From Barthelona sp. PCE (taxonomy: Eukaryota; Metamonada: BaSk clade), in the NCBI GenBank assembly GCA_040285745.1, contig JAUFOR010000008.1, forward strand, positions 806,001-870,000: a stretch of DNA of 64,000 bases. Reading direction: 5' to 3'. Below, one piece after another: positions 41,201-56,200 of the stretch. The first letter of the stretch is position 1; each line of letters opens with the position of its first letter. Below the pieces are notes generated by a model. That model did no database searches, was not told the DNA's origin, and worked only from the letters and a program-made list of their open reading frames with translations. The position numbers were made by a program, and so were the translations under genes.

Positions 41201-44200
41201 TGTCTTTCCGTTGCCAGTTGTGTTGAACTCACCATCGTTTACGGTAACATAACCATCAAGTGTGACATCAGCGTCTTCCTCAATAATGAATGAACCACCA
41301 TCGACTGTGATGGCTGGGACTGTATTGACCACAGGATCACCAGTAATGTTGACTAAACCACCTTCTTGTGCGACACTCATGATATCTACGTCACCCTTTG
41401 AGAGTTCAAAGAGGCCACTATCGATTGTCAAATTGATGAAGGGTAATGAAAGGGATGAACCGTTCATGTACACCTCAGAATCTTCAACATGCATATTACC
41501 AGTAATGTGGAAGATAGAATCACCGTAGCCAACTGATCCGTTCTCGAATGAAACGTAACCGGGACCGTGGAACTTCGATGGGGGCTTGAATTCGGCAATC
41601 GCATCAGTGAATGTGGTTGACGCGTCAGAATCGACGTACCAATCACCATTGTTGACAGAGGAGCCCTGCATACGAAGGGAACCCTGTGAAACGTTGACCT
41701 TACCATTAGGTGTGTTATCAAAATCAGCAAACATGTGATACTCACTAGGCCCGTTCTTGTACAGATCACCATCGTTCATAAAGAGCGGTTGGTTGTTGTA
41801 GTCAACGCTGGAGAAGCGGGAGTCACCTGAGATGTGGAGCTCACCATCGTTCAATAGCGTAGTTGAAGGCTCAGCGCGGACAACGCCAGTGGTCCAATTG
41901 GATAATCCGGAGTTCTGCAAGATATGTCCATTGGCAAGCAATGGTACGTCAGTGCAGTTGAACTTGAGATCACCAGTCGACACCGTGGCCGAAGGATCAC
42001 GTAATTCACCTCCTGAGAGCAAAAGCTGTTCAGTAACAGTTATGTTAGCCAAACCTTCGCGAGATCCGGAGAGCACATCCATTGTACGGATATTGCAGTC
42101 AGTATCATTGAAAATAACACGACCACCATCGATGGTGACGTGGTCGAAGTCACATGTGCCGCCGGAGTTGGGTTGCATCTCAAACACTGCATTGTCCTCA
42201 ACCGTTAAGTCTGTCTCCTTGATATCAGCTGAGCCACCGTCAGTTAACGTGACCGTCGCATCATCTGCCATCGTAATGACTGTATCAGTGAGATTGAGCG
42301 CAGCGTTGGGTAACATTGTAATGGTGTTATCACCAGACTGCTTAATTACGTCAACATTATGAACTGTGGAGTTGTCATCGAATGTGACACTACCGCCAGA
42401 CTCAACAGGAAGAGAAAGATTGTGAACAACACAATCCTTGAACAACGTCTCACCGCCAAGTGAATGCAGCTCAATCTCATCAGCCTTCATGTTGGTGCCG
42501 TTGAAGAACAACTTACCGTCCTCAACGATCCAAGGACCGGTTTGGATAATTGATCCATCAGCAAAAACGAGTGAGTTGGGGTGTTTAACCAACACAGAAC
42601 CGTTACCCATGATTGTGTTAACACCATCAAGAATAAAGGTACCGTCGTTAACAATCGTCTTGGCATCAGTCTCGGTGTTCCAAACACCGAATGTATGTGT
42701 AATGCCGCCAACAGCAAATGTGCCATTGAGAACGTTGACTGTTCCGCTCGGGTTATTGACGAAATCAACAGTAGAAACGAACGGATCAACGTCGTGCTTA
42801 TTGATTGTACCATTATTTAAAAGTACAGGCATGCCTGTTGCACTACTGTTCTTCAAATATTCACTGGTGCTTGATATGTTGAGTGTTGCCGATGGCATAT
42901 TGTAAATATGAGCGTCGGTATCACCATACACCTTTCCACTGTCCCATAAGCCGTTGTCATGGTTGTAAAGACGGTGTCCGTCTTGTAATGAAACATGAGG
43001 TTCAACACCGTTATCGGCATCAATTACAAGGTTGGACAGAGCGCGGGTATCGGAACCGTCGCGCAATGTACCGCCATTCAACACCATATGGTCGGAAACA
43101 TTCAGAGTTGAACTACCCTGACGAATACCGCCAAGCATCGTAAGGTTGATACAGCGAACATCATTGTTGATATCGAGGCTGAGAACACCACCCAAAACTG
43201 TACAGTTCTGGAAGCGTGCGTCGATATCATCACCATCTTCGAGGAAGAAGTGGGCATCATCGTCTACGTACAAGTCTGACTCGTTAAAGACAACAAAGCT
43301 GTTGGGTTGCACAAGTAATACTGATTCATCTGTAAGAGAAATATCAGCATCGCTCATCGTAATATTGGATCCAGGTTGGAACTCAACACTGCCTGTTCCC
43401 CACTCATATAACTGACCAATCTGTTCAACCAGTGAACCGTTGTAGAAGTATACGTTACCATCCGAAACCTCAGGGATACGCATGAATGGAACGTGTGTGC
43501 CGTTGAGGAAGTGAACGTCACCACCAAGGTTACGCAAGCTCATATAGTCGATGGATGCAGGTGGCAAGAACCACATATCACCATCTTTGACGACGACATC
43601 ACCAGTTTGGTTGTAGAGCGCCTGTACGGTAACATTTGACGTGGCGCTGGGCAGATGCATCTCTCCGATACCCTCAACATAAGATGAAGGTTTGAACCAG
43701 AAGAGACCATCGAGTTCGAGGACAGTATCGTTTCCAATAATGGTTGTACCGTTTGACCAAGAGTTTGTCCCAATGGCAAGTGCACCAGTGTCTACCCTCA
43801 TTGTACCCTCGTTATAAAGCGCGGGCAGAAGTCTGAAGCGAGAAGGATCACCATCCTTAACAAGCGTAGCGTTAACGTGTACGTAGATGAATGGCAGCTT
43901 TTCACCAACGGCAGAAGAAGTAGGGTTGATAGCACCACCGCCACCAACTCTGAAGGTGGAGTACGGGTGATTGATGATGGATGTGTAGTCACCTGCGTTG
44001 ATTGTACCAACTGGGAAATTAGTGTCACCATAGTTGTGAATTGTATGGTTCTTGAGGAGATACATGGGTGCTTCTCCATCAATATACATCATCTTTCGTG
44101 TTTCTGTAATAGCTTCATCTTCTAAAACACCAGCGTGCCAGTTAAAGCGATCATGCGCAATTAGTGTACCAGGTCCACGACGAGTACCGTGTGTGAGGTT

Positions 44201-47200
44201 GAAAGTGCGCGTAGATATTGGCTGACTGTTGTGCATGTTGAGGTATGCCTCAGAATCAGCAGGAGAATCAACAATTATAGTGCCAAACTTAAACTCATCA
44301 CCGTGGAATTCGGGCTCGAATAAAACGTTACCGCTTTCAACATTGAGCACCGGGTGATCCTCGTTGATATTGGTATTGTTTCTGAAGTTTAGGTTACCAT
44401 TGTTGCCATATATGTTGAATCTCGTGTGATTGAACATATTAATGTTACTACCGTTCCAGAAGTTGATGTCACCACGTGAGATGTTGACCGTTCCCATGTC
44501 AAGGACATTGGTATCAGTTAAGAAGTTAATCTCACCATTAGAAATCACATCATCCACCTCAACGAATTTGGTAATAACACATTCATTGAAGTTTAAGACG
44601 CCTCCATCAACATACGCGTTAATATGCTCAATGATTGAAGGACACTCGAAGTTCATAAGCTCTTCGACATGTGTCACACCAGTAACATTGTACAAACCAT
44701 AAGCGGTAACGTTTGTGATGGACACTGGTAATACTGGGTTGTCAACGTGGAAAACACCAGGACCGTGAGTGAGAGAAGGTTGGCGTAAAACAAAGTCTGC
44801 GTTAGTGACGTATTTGGCGGGTTCAGCAATGTATATCTCACCATCGCTCCATGATGCAACGGGTGCACCAACCTTGAGGTTACCGTTCGTAACGTTAATG
44901 AGATCATTTTCAAGGTTGTTCAGCTCCCACTGAACAAGCATGTTCTTCGATGGAGCATCCATAATGAGTGTATGGTTGTTCACTAACAGAGGCCATAAAT
45001 CAGTGGCGTTAGCGATTGGAACGTCTGATACCATGTTACCAGTGCTGAGCACGTTCATTACACCATTATTGATGAACTTTACGCGTTCTCCACCGTGCAG
45101 TGTACCACCGAGGAACTCAGTGTTATTCCACACAACTAGACGCTGCTGATCGTAAAGATACTTATGAGCAGTGCTCAATAAGCGGAGGTTTGTGACATTG
45201 GTAGTCGAGGGATGCTCGAGTGTGCCACTGTACCAATCATAGTTATCAATGTTAAGATCAGAATCTCCCTGAATATTACCATCACGGTGATCAAGATATG
45301 TAATGTGTGGGATAACACCGGTTGTCTCATTAATGATGAGTTCACCATCGTCAAGACGAATATCAGAGAAGTGATAGGGATCAGCGCCAATGAGACTGTC
45401 ACCGAAGTAAACCCAACCACCACTCTGTCTGAGACTCACGTCATTGCCGCGCCAGTTTGAGCCTGAACGAAGATCGAAGACCGCATCACCATGAGTGGTT
45501 TTCATATCTGTGTTATCGAATACAGAATTAGAGCCTGGCATGAATGTAGCATTACCTCTGAAAATTTCAATGCTGCTGTAGTTGTTGACAAGACAACCGT
45601 TTTCAGCTATGTAAACACCATAGTTAACAATAAGATCAAGATCATCAGTTTCTGCACCATCAAGACAGAAGGTCTTAGCATCGTTGTGAATGTTCTTAAT
45701 AAAGACACGATCTCCAACGTGTTGAGGATGCATTGTAAAGTTACCGTCCGCGACGTGAATGCTACCGTTAATGAATCCATGGTTATCAAGTTCACCGTCA
45801 TTCATTATGTGAATACGACCAGTTCCACTCGGTACATTGTAACGGTTGGTTGAATCAAATTCAGTAGGTGAGCGAATGTAAATGATAGAATCGTGTGGCA
45901 GTTCAATGTCCTCGTATGAGATCATATCACCGTCAACATAAAACTTACTGCCACCACCACCAATGATGTTACCCATATTGTGTAGTTTGTGACCCATGTA
46001 TGTATTCTGTGCGCTACCATTGAATCGAAGTGTTCCATAGTTATAGAAATCAGTGCTAAAATCACCATCAGTTAAGAAGCGGGAATTCCAAAGCTCAAGA
46101 TTTCCACCATTGGGAATGTAAATCTTCGATGTTGGCTGTGTAGAGTGAACGTTAACATTGTTCTTAATGATACCAGTTCCATTGATATGAATAATCTGGT
46201 TGTCACCCATGTAGATGTTACCATTGGTAACGTTCGAACCAAGGTTGCCCAAGACCGAAACCGTACCGTTCTGGAGCATACCACTGCGCCAGTTAAAGTC
46301 ATCGTGAACATAAATGTGTGAACCACCACCTGATGTACCGTTGTGCATTGTCCACCATCTAATATGAGGAATAGACGTCTGGTACAGGTTTAGATGTGAG
46401 TCATCATACATTGTTACGTAGTTATAACGCCATTCAGAACCTGTATCAGTGTCATAACCGTAATAACGGGCTTTATCACGTAATACAAGTTCGGATTGGT
46501 CAATAAACACGTTGGCATCACGCTCATAATACTGGCGACAGTAGTCTTCCAACTCCGCAACAGAACCATTGCGGAAGTATGTATTTCCGACCGTTGACAT
46601 CATGTGCATCTCAGCGTTGCTACGACACATCCAATGATGAACGTTATTAATTGTAGTACCACCAAATGCCTTGATTGTACTGTTATCACCGTAACCGTAA
46701 GCCCACAAATTATCAATTCCAGCATTCTCGAACTCTACGTGACCATTGTCAAGAGTTGTAACACGAACGTTCTTCTTATCGAAGCTAGGGTTCAGGAATC
46801 GAACAAGACTTCCGTTTCTCGAATAGATCATACCTTCCATGTCAATATCACCATAGACATCAAATGTATCACCATAAACGTTGTACAAATCACCACCTCC
46901 GTTAATGAATCCATTGTCAGAGATTGTATTGTAGCCATAGATACGTGTCTTTGTGCCAGGGTGAAGGTACCAGTGATTATAGTTAATGTTGGTACCGCGC
47001 ATATCAATCTCGCCATTGTCCATGTACCAATAACCTGTATCGGTGTTGGTCCAATCCCAATCGAAATCAGTCGGACCATCAGCGAGATGACGAATAACAC
47101 CACTGTTCTCGAAAGAAGGACTGTTGGTTGAACAACTGTAGAATCCTGTAGAATCTGCAGTATTGTTGAAATAGAATGCACCACCATCTAACACATAGAA

Positions 47201-50200
47201 GTACGCATTACAACCGTGGACGTTACCGCCCTGATAATAACCGTTTCCACCGCTATTGATCCAAACATGGGAACCATCTGTGAAGTTTTTGATAGTATCA
47301 CCCATGATATAATAACGACCGCCATCAATGATGCGAACACCGTTAGGTCCGTGCACTGAACCACCATAGTGGTACCAGTTACGGGTAACATGGATTTCAT
47401 CATCGCCATACAAGTGTGCTCGGTCGTACATGTAAATGTCACGCACATTGAGGTTTCTTCCTAGATCAGAGCGGAACACTGCATCATCGTAGATATAGAT
47501 GTCCCGGATCCAGGAATCACCAGGAGAAGTGGATGTTCGATATGTGAAGGAAGCGTTGCCTCTCAAGAAGATATCAGGGTTGAGCAATCTGAAATCTGCG
47601 TCGGGTGCGATATAAATCTCACCGTCAGTAATGTCAATGATTGTCTCATTTGTCGTACCGATTTCGGCACCAGGATGGACATAGACATAACCAGGATAGT
47701 CTGAGATATGAATCTGCTTGACATCCGGTAATGTGCTATGAGGTCCAAACTCAATTCGGCCGGTTGTGTCACGGGCATTAAAGCCAGGCACATCTCCATC
47801 GATATAAATATAGCCTGGATAACCGCAGCGCCAAACAGTAACGTTACGCACGCTGCTGCCTTGATCCCACGTGGATCTACCGTCGTTGTCTACAACAATC
47901 GTTCCAGGGAACTCAGTTCTTCCACCAGGGTATTGACGCCAATTGGGAGTGGGGTAACCAGGTCTATGACGTATGAAGATATGTTGATCTCCACCATCAC
48001 GTCCGTAAATATCACCCCAGTTACCAAAGTCACCACCGCAATGCCAAAACGTTGAGTTTGGCCCTATGTTAATTCGACCACCATACCAGTTGGTGTAATT
48101 GTGTGAAATCATCACACCAGGACCGTTGATGTCAAAGTCACCGTAGTTCTCAACAGTAATGTTAAAATCTGGCCAGTAATCGGGGTTGGAGTGACCCGAG
48201 ACGTTGACGTAACGACGGTTGATGAATCGACCACTTGGATATCCTCGATGAATGAGAGAAATACGTTTAGGATCATAGAAATGTACGTCACGATAGTTGA
48301 CGAAACGTGATCCAGGACCGTATATCCATCTGCCAATTCCACTTCCGCGGCCAGTGTTCCAGTAACCATGGTTACGAATGTAAACATTGGGACCGAACTC
48401 AAAGTCGTTGGTGAGCCAGTGTCTGACGTGGACATCCGGATGAATATACCAGGTGGTTCCACCGCCAATGTAGCCACCGTAGATGTATACGGGACCCCAT
48501 ATGTCGACAGGAGAAGCAGATGTGAAGTTAGCTTGGTCGTGCATTTGGTAATCCATAATCGTAACGTTGATATTAGGATCTCTGATGTCAATAGTGGCTT
48601 GATCACGGAGTTCAAGGTAACAGAATGTTACATTTTCGCTGATACCACCAGCCTCAATAATTAGTTTGGAGTTTCCGCTGAGAACAACGTGTAAACAATC
48701 TGCATCAACATCTGCGTCTGCTCCGAAAATAGTCGCACCGCTGGTCATTGTCAAATAACCATCGTTCCAATTCACATCACTTCCGTTTTCGAACTTGACA
48801 AGACCGTTGCTATGAACAACAGTTATATTTGTGAGCTGTTTGACGTTACTGCCGTTCTTGAAAAGAACATGACCGTTACGAACAGTGTTTATGTGCATAT
48901 CATCGATATAAGTCTTCTCACCAATCTCAACGTCACCATAGTAAATGGTATCAACATGCAAGAGGTCGGTGTCACCGCGATCAAAAGTAAACTTACCATC
49001 GTTTATGATGGTGCCCACCCAGATCTCTGTAAGGTTCTTAACGTCATCAACATCGACAAGATCATCATCAATGATAGGGAATAACAGACGGTCACCGGTT
49101 ACAGTAGGCTCGAAATCAATCTCACCACCGTGCCACTCAGTTTCGGCACAGGTAACGTTAGCACCGTAAACAAATAAACCACCGTTTTCAATGTAAATCT
49201 TGCCTGGGTCACACACAATTAGGTCTCCCTTCACAGTCAAATGAGAATCATTTTCGTCGAGATATAATGTACCGTTGCTGAAGAGAAGCGATTCTTCGTT
49301 GTACAAAAACGGGTTATCGCGGTAATGGATGCTTGAATCGGGGTCGATCAAACGAGTCGTTCCATTAGCATAGACTTCACCACCACCATTCAGGTAAACA
49401 TCACCAACATTGACAACCATGTCACCGGTACTGTTCAGTTTCCAGTTAATGGGTACATCAGATCCGGAAAATTCACCTCTGAACTCAAGATCACCCTCAT
49501 TAAAGAAGAGAGGAGTACCAGAACTTGCATACATACCGCTTCCGTGAGGACGAACAACACAAGTTGCAGTTCTCTCACAATGCAGCATAGCGTTATCGTA
49601 ACCGTATAGGTTACCATATGTATGTTCATAGTACTCAGCAACGTGTAACTCAGCATCTTCCATCAAACGAGCGGGATAATCTGATCGGTGCACAGTGACA
49701 TTATCAGTATGGAAAAGACCACACAGATAACCACCTTGCCAATCAATTATGGTGATAGACGAGTTATATATACAAACCTTAGCGTAATAGTATATGTCAA
49801 GCTGATCAACAGTGAACTGAGACATGTCACTGATGTTAACGAAACCACCAGTTGCCTCAATAAACTTGATATGAGCGTCTTGATCCTCAACAGCGTCATC
49901 AAGAACAGTGAAGACACCATCCCAGATGTCGATTGTTGTATTCGAGAAACGAGATTTGCACTCATCATGAAGCGTAAAAGTACCACCATTCTGTTTAATG
50001 GTGGCTTCCTGGAAGTTCATGTAACCTTCTTCACAATTGAAATTAACAGCTGAACGATGATTCTTGGGCTGGTGAATGTACATGTATTCAACCTGAGACA
50101 CTGTAACGTTATTGGCAAATGTGATATCACCCTCCATGAGATCAGTACCGTAGAAACGATCAATCTCGGTGTTATTAAATAACACAGTGAGATTATCATT

Positions 50201-53200
50201 GGAATACTTGTTCGACATCTCGTCGATCTTAATGAATTCGGCTGTAGAATTGTTAATAATTATTGTACCGTTAGACATGCGTTCAACCATGAGCGAGGAA
50301 AAGTCAACATTGTTCAGTTCAAGGTAACCGCGCATTGTACAAACATACAAATCAACAACGGTACCGTTGACGACAACAAAGCGACCATGATCGTCCAAAA
50401 TATTAAAGCAATCTTCGGTCTCAACACGACCACCATCCATGAAGACGTTATTCTCAACATTAAATTCACCAGTACCGTTAATCAAACAACCATCACCAAT
50501 GTGAAGCGTATCAACAGCGTCGGCACTACCTAAAGTCATAAACCTGTCAGACGATAGAATACCTCCATCAGCACATTCAAATGGACCGTAACCCAGTTCG
50601 AGTGTACCTCCATTGTTGTAGAACGTACCGTTATTGATAGTAGGCCAGTGTATCCTGTTTGTACCTGAAGACTTCTTGAATATACGACCACTGTTGATGT
50701 TGTACAGAGTTGAATTCTCACTGGGCAACATGGACCAACCATTACGAACCTCAAGTTCACCTTCATTGATGACTTGAGGTGAACCGATACCAGTTAGTGA
50801 ACCATCAATCATGACGGCGGTTGAACCCTCTTTGAGTCTGAAAATAGAGTTATCCTCCATCACAGTATGGCCTCTGCCCTCGAACTCGCAGTGCTCCGAA
50901 ATAGTTGTTGTACCATTATCCTTGAGACCACCACGATTCCATTCAAATGTCTTGTTGACAACGACATAATCATTACCAGAACGATAACCATTGTTGAGAT
51001 AAAGTTCTTGCACATACGTGACAGGACATCCGGTATTAAGATATAGTTCAGCACCGTCACTAACTTCAACAGCATCAATAACCATTGGACATTGAACACG
51101 CTTGAATATTACCTTTGAATCTGATCCTTTTGCCTTTAATACTGGCATTTTAATAGAGAAATCACCAGAGTCAACGACAAGCTGGCCAGTAAGATGTGTA
51201 AAATCGGTATCATCTGTTGCATCAATGAAACCAGAAGACTGGAAGATTATCGATGAATCAGGATTTTGAAGACTGAAGAATGCCTTATCCATAAGTAGAG
51301 AACCGTTACCGATAAAGTAAGTGTCCTCCAATAACTCAAGACTGGAAGATGCATCCTCAATGGTAACAAGACCACTGAAGTTTGCTGTTGTGTTGAGCGT
51401 AAGGATAGAAGCACGACCAATGATGGTCTCACCAATATCCCTCTGCACAATGTCCCAGTCGATTTGGGCAACACCACCTTCGTTAACTAGCATCTCACCT
51501 TCATTAATAAACACAGGCTTCTCATCTCCTAACGTTGTATTAACGTCTGGGTGTAAATATAGCGTTGAATTTGACCGCAACGAAAACGTTCCATTAAAAT
51601 CATTGTATATTCGCGACCCTGAATCTGCACCTATCCAAGTATCAGCATCTAAAATTGTTTCACCGCTGTTCCAGATAGAAGTACCCTGTACAAGACGTTT
51701 CTTCTTGGGTCCTGTAAGTAGACCATGTTCAAGAACACGGATTGTTCCACCGCACTGCAGATCACCGCCCTTCCAGATGAACTCACGAACAGTGAGCGTT
51801 TCTGTAAGACAGAAGTTAGCATTGATGGTGATTGCCTTTAGCGTCAAGTTTGCTTCGAAAGTAACATTAACCTCAATCTCAAGAGATGTTTCTTCACAGA
51901 AACTGGAGTTGGGAAGCATTGTAAAACGACCTGCACCCTGTAAAGTACACTCCTCCAAACAGACAAAACCACGAGAAGACAATAGATGCTTACGACGGAA
52001 TTCCCAACCCGAATAAGCACAGTGGAACTGATCGAATCCACCAACCTTGAGAAATGATCGCTTGCCAATCAAAGAAGAGTTAAAATCGAGCTCTGTCTCA
52101 TCATTCCAAAGTGACACGGATCCGTCCATCAGGAAAATGGTACCGTTACCGTCGGCACCATGAAGGAAGTGCACGTCGGGTTCGAAGAATGGGTATCCGC
52201 CACCAAAACATGGATCTGGATATCGATCACCTGGCGAGAACACACCAAAGTTTGTTGTGTTGAAGACAGAATCGTAGTCACCCGTGTAACGAAGACCAAT
52301 GGCGACAGCAGATCTTGGTACATTGATGCTAAGGTTACCGTGGTTAAACAGTACTGCATCAACAAAGTCTGCATCGTTCAGTAAGGGATCCATCACGGAG
52401 AAGAAGTCACCAGTAATGTAGTTATCACCATAAGAGTGCATGACACCACCAGATCCACCCCAAACACGAAGACTGGGTGCAAGAGATGTGAAACGATCAA
52501 CTCGCTTCGGCATTTCAAGGGAAGAATTGGCAATCTCAAAGATACCTTCCACCCGAACGAAAGTTTGACCGACAGCAACGGTTGTACCGTTTCCAATCAG
52601 ACCACCATCACGGAAATCACCAACCTCAGTGACTTCAACGACATCAGTACCACCACGTTTTCCGCCCTTGAAGATAAAGTTGCGAACAGATTGTGTACGG
52701 CCAGTATTGAAAGCCAATTGACCGGCCGAAATTTGAACGACATACATATCGACATCAGTGTTATTGACATCATTGATAAACATATCAGCGAACAAATCAA
52801 ACACAGCTAAAGGTTCGACATAAGCTCCATCTTCAATAACAACTGAACCTTCACCATTGATCTCAGCCTTACGTGTTCTTGTTCCAATTGTAACGTTACC
52901 GTAAATCTCGAGTTTAGCATTCGATTCCAAAGTAAGAGAAGAACCTAATATAACACTTGAATCAACCATTCCCATGAATGTGGTGTTCAGACACGTGAGA
53001 GTGGAACTCAACAAAACTCGACAAGCACCAATTGTCCAAGCACCGTGTGTGCTGAGCTCAATGACACCCTGTTCAGTAGCATAACCACCTCTTGTAGTTG
53101 TGAAATCGGCCTGACGTAGTTTGAGATAACCATGATGAATGAATTCGTAATCCAAAAAGAGACGAGCTTGAGTATCTAGTTCAAGAACACCATAGTTGAT

Positions 53201-56200
53201 GAACTTTGCAACTTCCAATGTATCTTGCGATTGTCCAACATACCATATGTTCATAAGGGAGCGGATTGTCATTGTAGCGTTTTGATCATTAACAATTGTA
53301 GAATTCTCAAAGCCAAAGATGATAGAAGGATCAACAGCTGAACCAGAATCATCAGGTTTAGAAGCAAAACCTCCCATATTGTGGAAAGTAGAACCCTTCT
53401 CCATGATCTTCTGGATCTCTGTCTCTGATGATCCTGGAGGTGTGATGAAGTTTGATGAATATGAATTGATAATACAATTATTACCAAGGAGACCTTTGCG
53501 CCATACAAAGTGATTAACGTCTATAGGATCCGGATCTGCTGAATTTGGTCCTACAATCTCACCATTAAGTAGCTCAAGCAAATCAATAACAACATTATGT
53601 GACGAGCCAGCAACCAGTTGACCACCATTTTCAATCATAACATAATCAAAAACAACGGGGTCATGCAACGTGAGGATTTGGACCTCTCCCAATAATGGGA
53701 GGTGGCCAACACGTTCGTCACCATACACCATGATAGAGATGGGCATGATAATATGGAATGCACCTTGGAAAATTGAAACACCGTATGTGATGACCGAACC
53801 AGTGAAGTTGACGCCACCTTCAAAGATGACCTTCGACATCTCACCAACATAAACATCACCACCACCGTGGATCATTGATCCGTTGTACAAATATGAAACG
53901 TAATCCTTAGACTTGAAGACCATTGTAGATGTTGAACCCAATGTGATAGAGCCATTGATCTGTGCGCCCTTATGGAAGATTATCTTACCATTGATATCAA
54001 GATCAAAATCAACCTCTGAGTGCTCGCCTGATGAGACAAAGACAACATCAAATTCGACCTTTGCAGTTGCATTGGAGTTAGTTATGTAACCTTCGTTCAT
54101 GAACACACCCAAAGCACCAACTTGGTAGTCTTCGACATCGAGCTCGTTTGTAGGTAAAGGAGGAATATACTCATTCACATCATCATCGTCTTCATTATTC
54201 ACTACCGGAACAATGTAAGGGAAGTTAACGAATACATCTTTGTATGTGAACTGATAATCACCATTAGTAACACCTAATAATATCCAATGGTCTTCAATAG
54301 TTGCGTTGGGATGGAAGTAGCAGTTTCCTACTCTGCCTTCTGTACAATGATGATGACAACTGGTACTCATAGCATATCCACACACAAATTCACAGTCACC
54401 ACGCGGATCATCATTTGCACGTGCTTCATTACGGTGTGTGTTATTCCAGTGATAAGGACAGGCTTCGAAACAAGTATCCATTAAATAAGGAGGGATGAAC
54501 AAGTCGGAAGTCGTGTCTGCAACAGGACAACTGAACAAAAAGTTGTCAAAGAACACAGGTTCTTGCTTGATATCTCCCAACAAACTGTCTGATGAGTATA
54601 TGTTAACACCACCATCAAACGTGAGGTTACCTGTCTCTGAGTTATAAATAGAAGATCCGTCGAGTACCTTGATGTGACCAGCTGCATTCCATAACGTGTT
54701 ACCATCGAGGCGCAACATGAACCCATTTTCAAGGCTCTTTGCCTTAGCACCAACAATTTGGGCGTCATTTTCAACAGTGAAAGCTCCTGCTTCACTGAAT
54801 ATACCTCCAGACCAAACCAATGATTGAGTGATTTTGACGTTGTCGCCAGTCATTGACTCGACCAAACCATCGCTAAATGAGAGAATACCAATATCAGCAT
54901 TACCACCAGTAGCAAATCGACAGTGACCACCTACAATCTCTAAGAAACTCAGATTAACACCGTTGGCAACCTCTCCGAAGAGTAAGTTACCACTGTATGT
55001 ATCCGATACAGGGGAGTACATGCCATTGACGGTACCATTCTTTGCATACAGATAAGATCCATCACGGAAGTTAAGCGTACCCTCTGTAATTGCAATACCC
55101 TCAGACATATTGAATGTACCGTAAACATTAACGTAAACATCAGCATGACGCAGCATGAAAACAGCTGGATATGGCATTCCATTGGAGAAGTTCGAGTAAA
55201 TGTAAGAATCTGAATTAAATGTAAAGACTCTATATGAACTTGCAAGAGGATCATCAGATTTCTCTGGGATTGTGAATGAAGCTGAAGCACCGCTGTGCAC
55301 CTCTAGATCTCCATTATATTGACCACCATAACCGAACTGCATTTCTGATTTCAAAAGCTTGACAATACCATCTGGATTGGTTCCATCAAATACAAAGTCA
55401 AGCTTTGAAACACCAGCAGCTCCTGCTATGATCTCACCATTGTTAATGAAAGTTGCACGACGACCATTGGCGTAATAAGAAATTGCGCAATCAGACGTGT
55501 TGGTGAAATACTGCGACATTGTAAGTGATTGTGTTACCTTGAGAACACCATTGTTAATAAAGTTAATCTCAGGACATGCATACAACACACCACGACCACG
55601 CCATATAGATTCTGTACCGTTGTTGATAACGTGAGCGTACTTCATAAGATGCTTATCTCTAAAATCAGAAACGGAAAGCTTTCTTGTAACATGAGTCTCT
55701 GAAGGACCAATGAAACCACCAGCATCAATGTCAAGTTCCTCAGTTATAATCTTATCGGGACCGACTCTCCATCCGCCATAAACACCGAGTTTCTTAAGGT
55801 TCACTTCAACACCAGTATTGAACTCACATGTACCACCGTAGATAAGAACAACATTGATCTCCTTCAACTTTTCAATATCATTAAACAGAGTATAACCGCC
55901 GTACTGTTCGTAAGTCTTCATTGCGATAACATGCTCAATAACATCCATCTTGAGAACACCCGGTTCTTCAACCACAACAGCATCAAGCAACCATTCGGCT
56001 TCAATTTGACCTTCTAAGATCAATGGTTCAGTCTTGTATAACTCTAACAAACCTCCTGTAACATAAATCTCTCTGATATGAGCCTTTGATCCCTCAAGAA
56101 AACGCCATGTACCATCGTTATGAGTGATTACATCACCCATGTGATATGTACCATAGTAATTCAGATTGGTGTACTTGCTTGACAGATCGATACGTGATCC

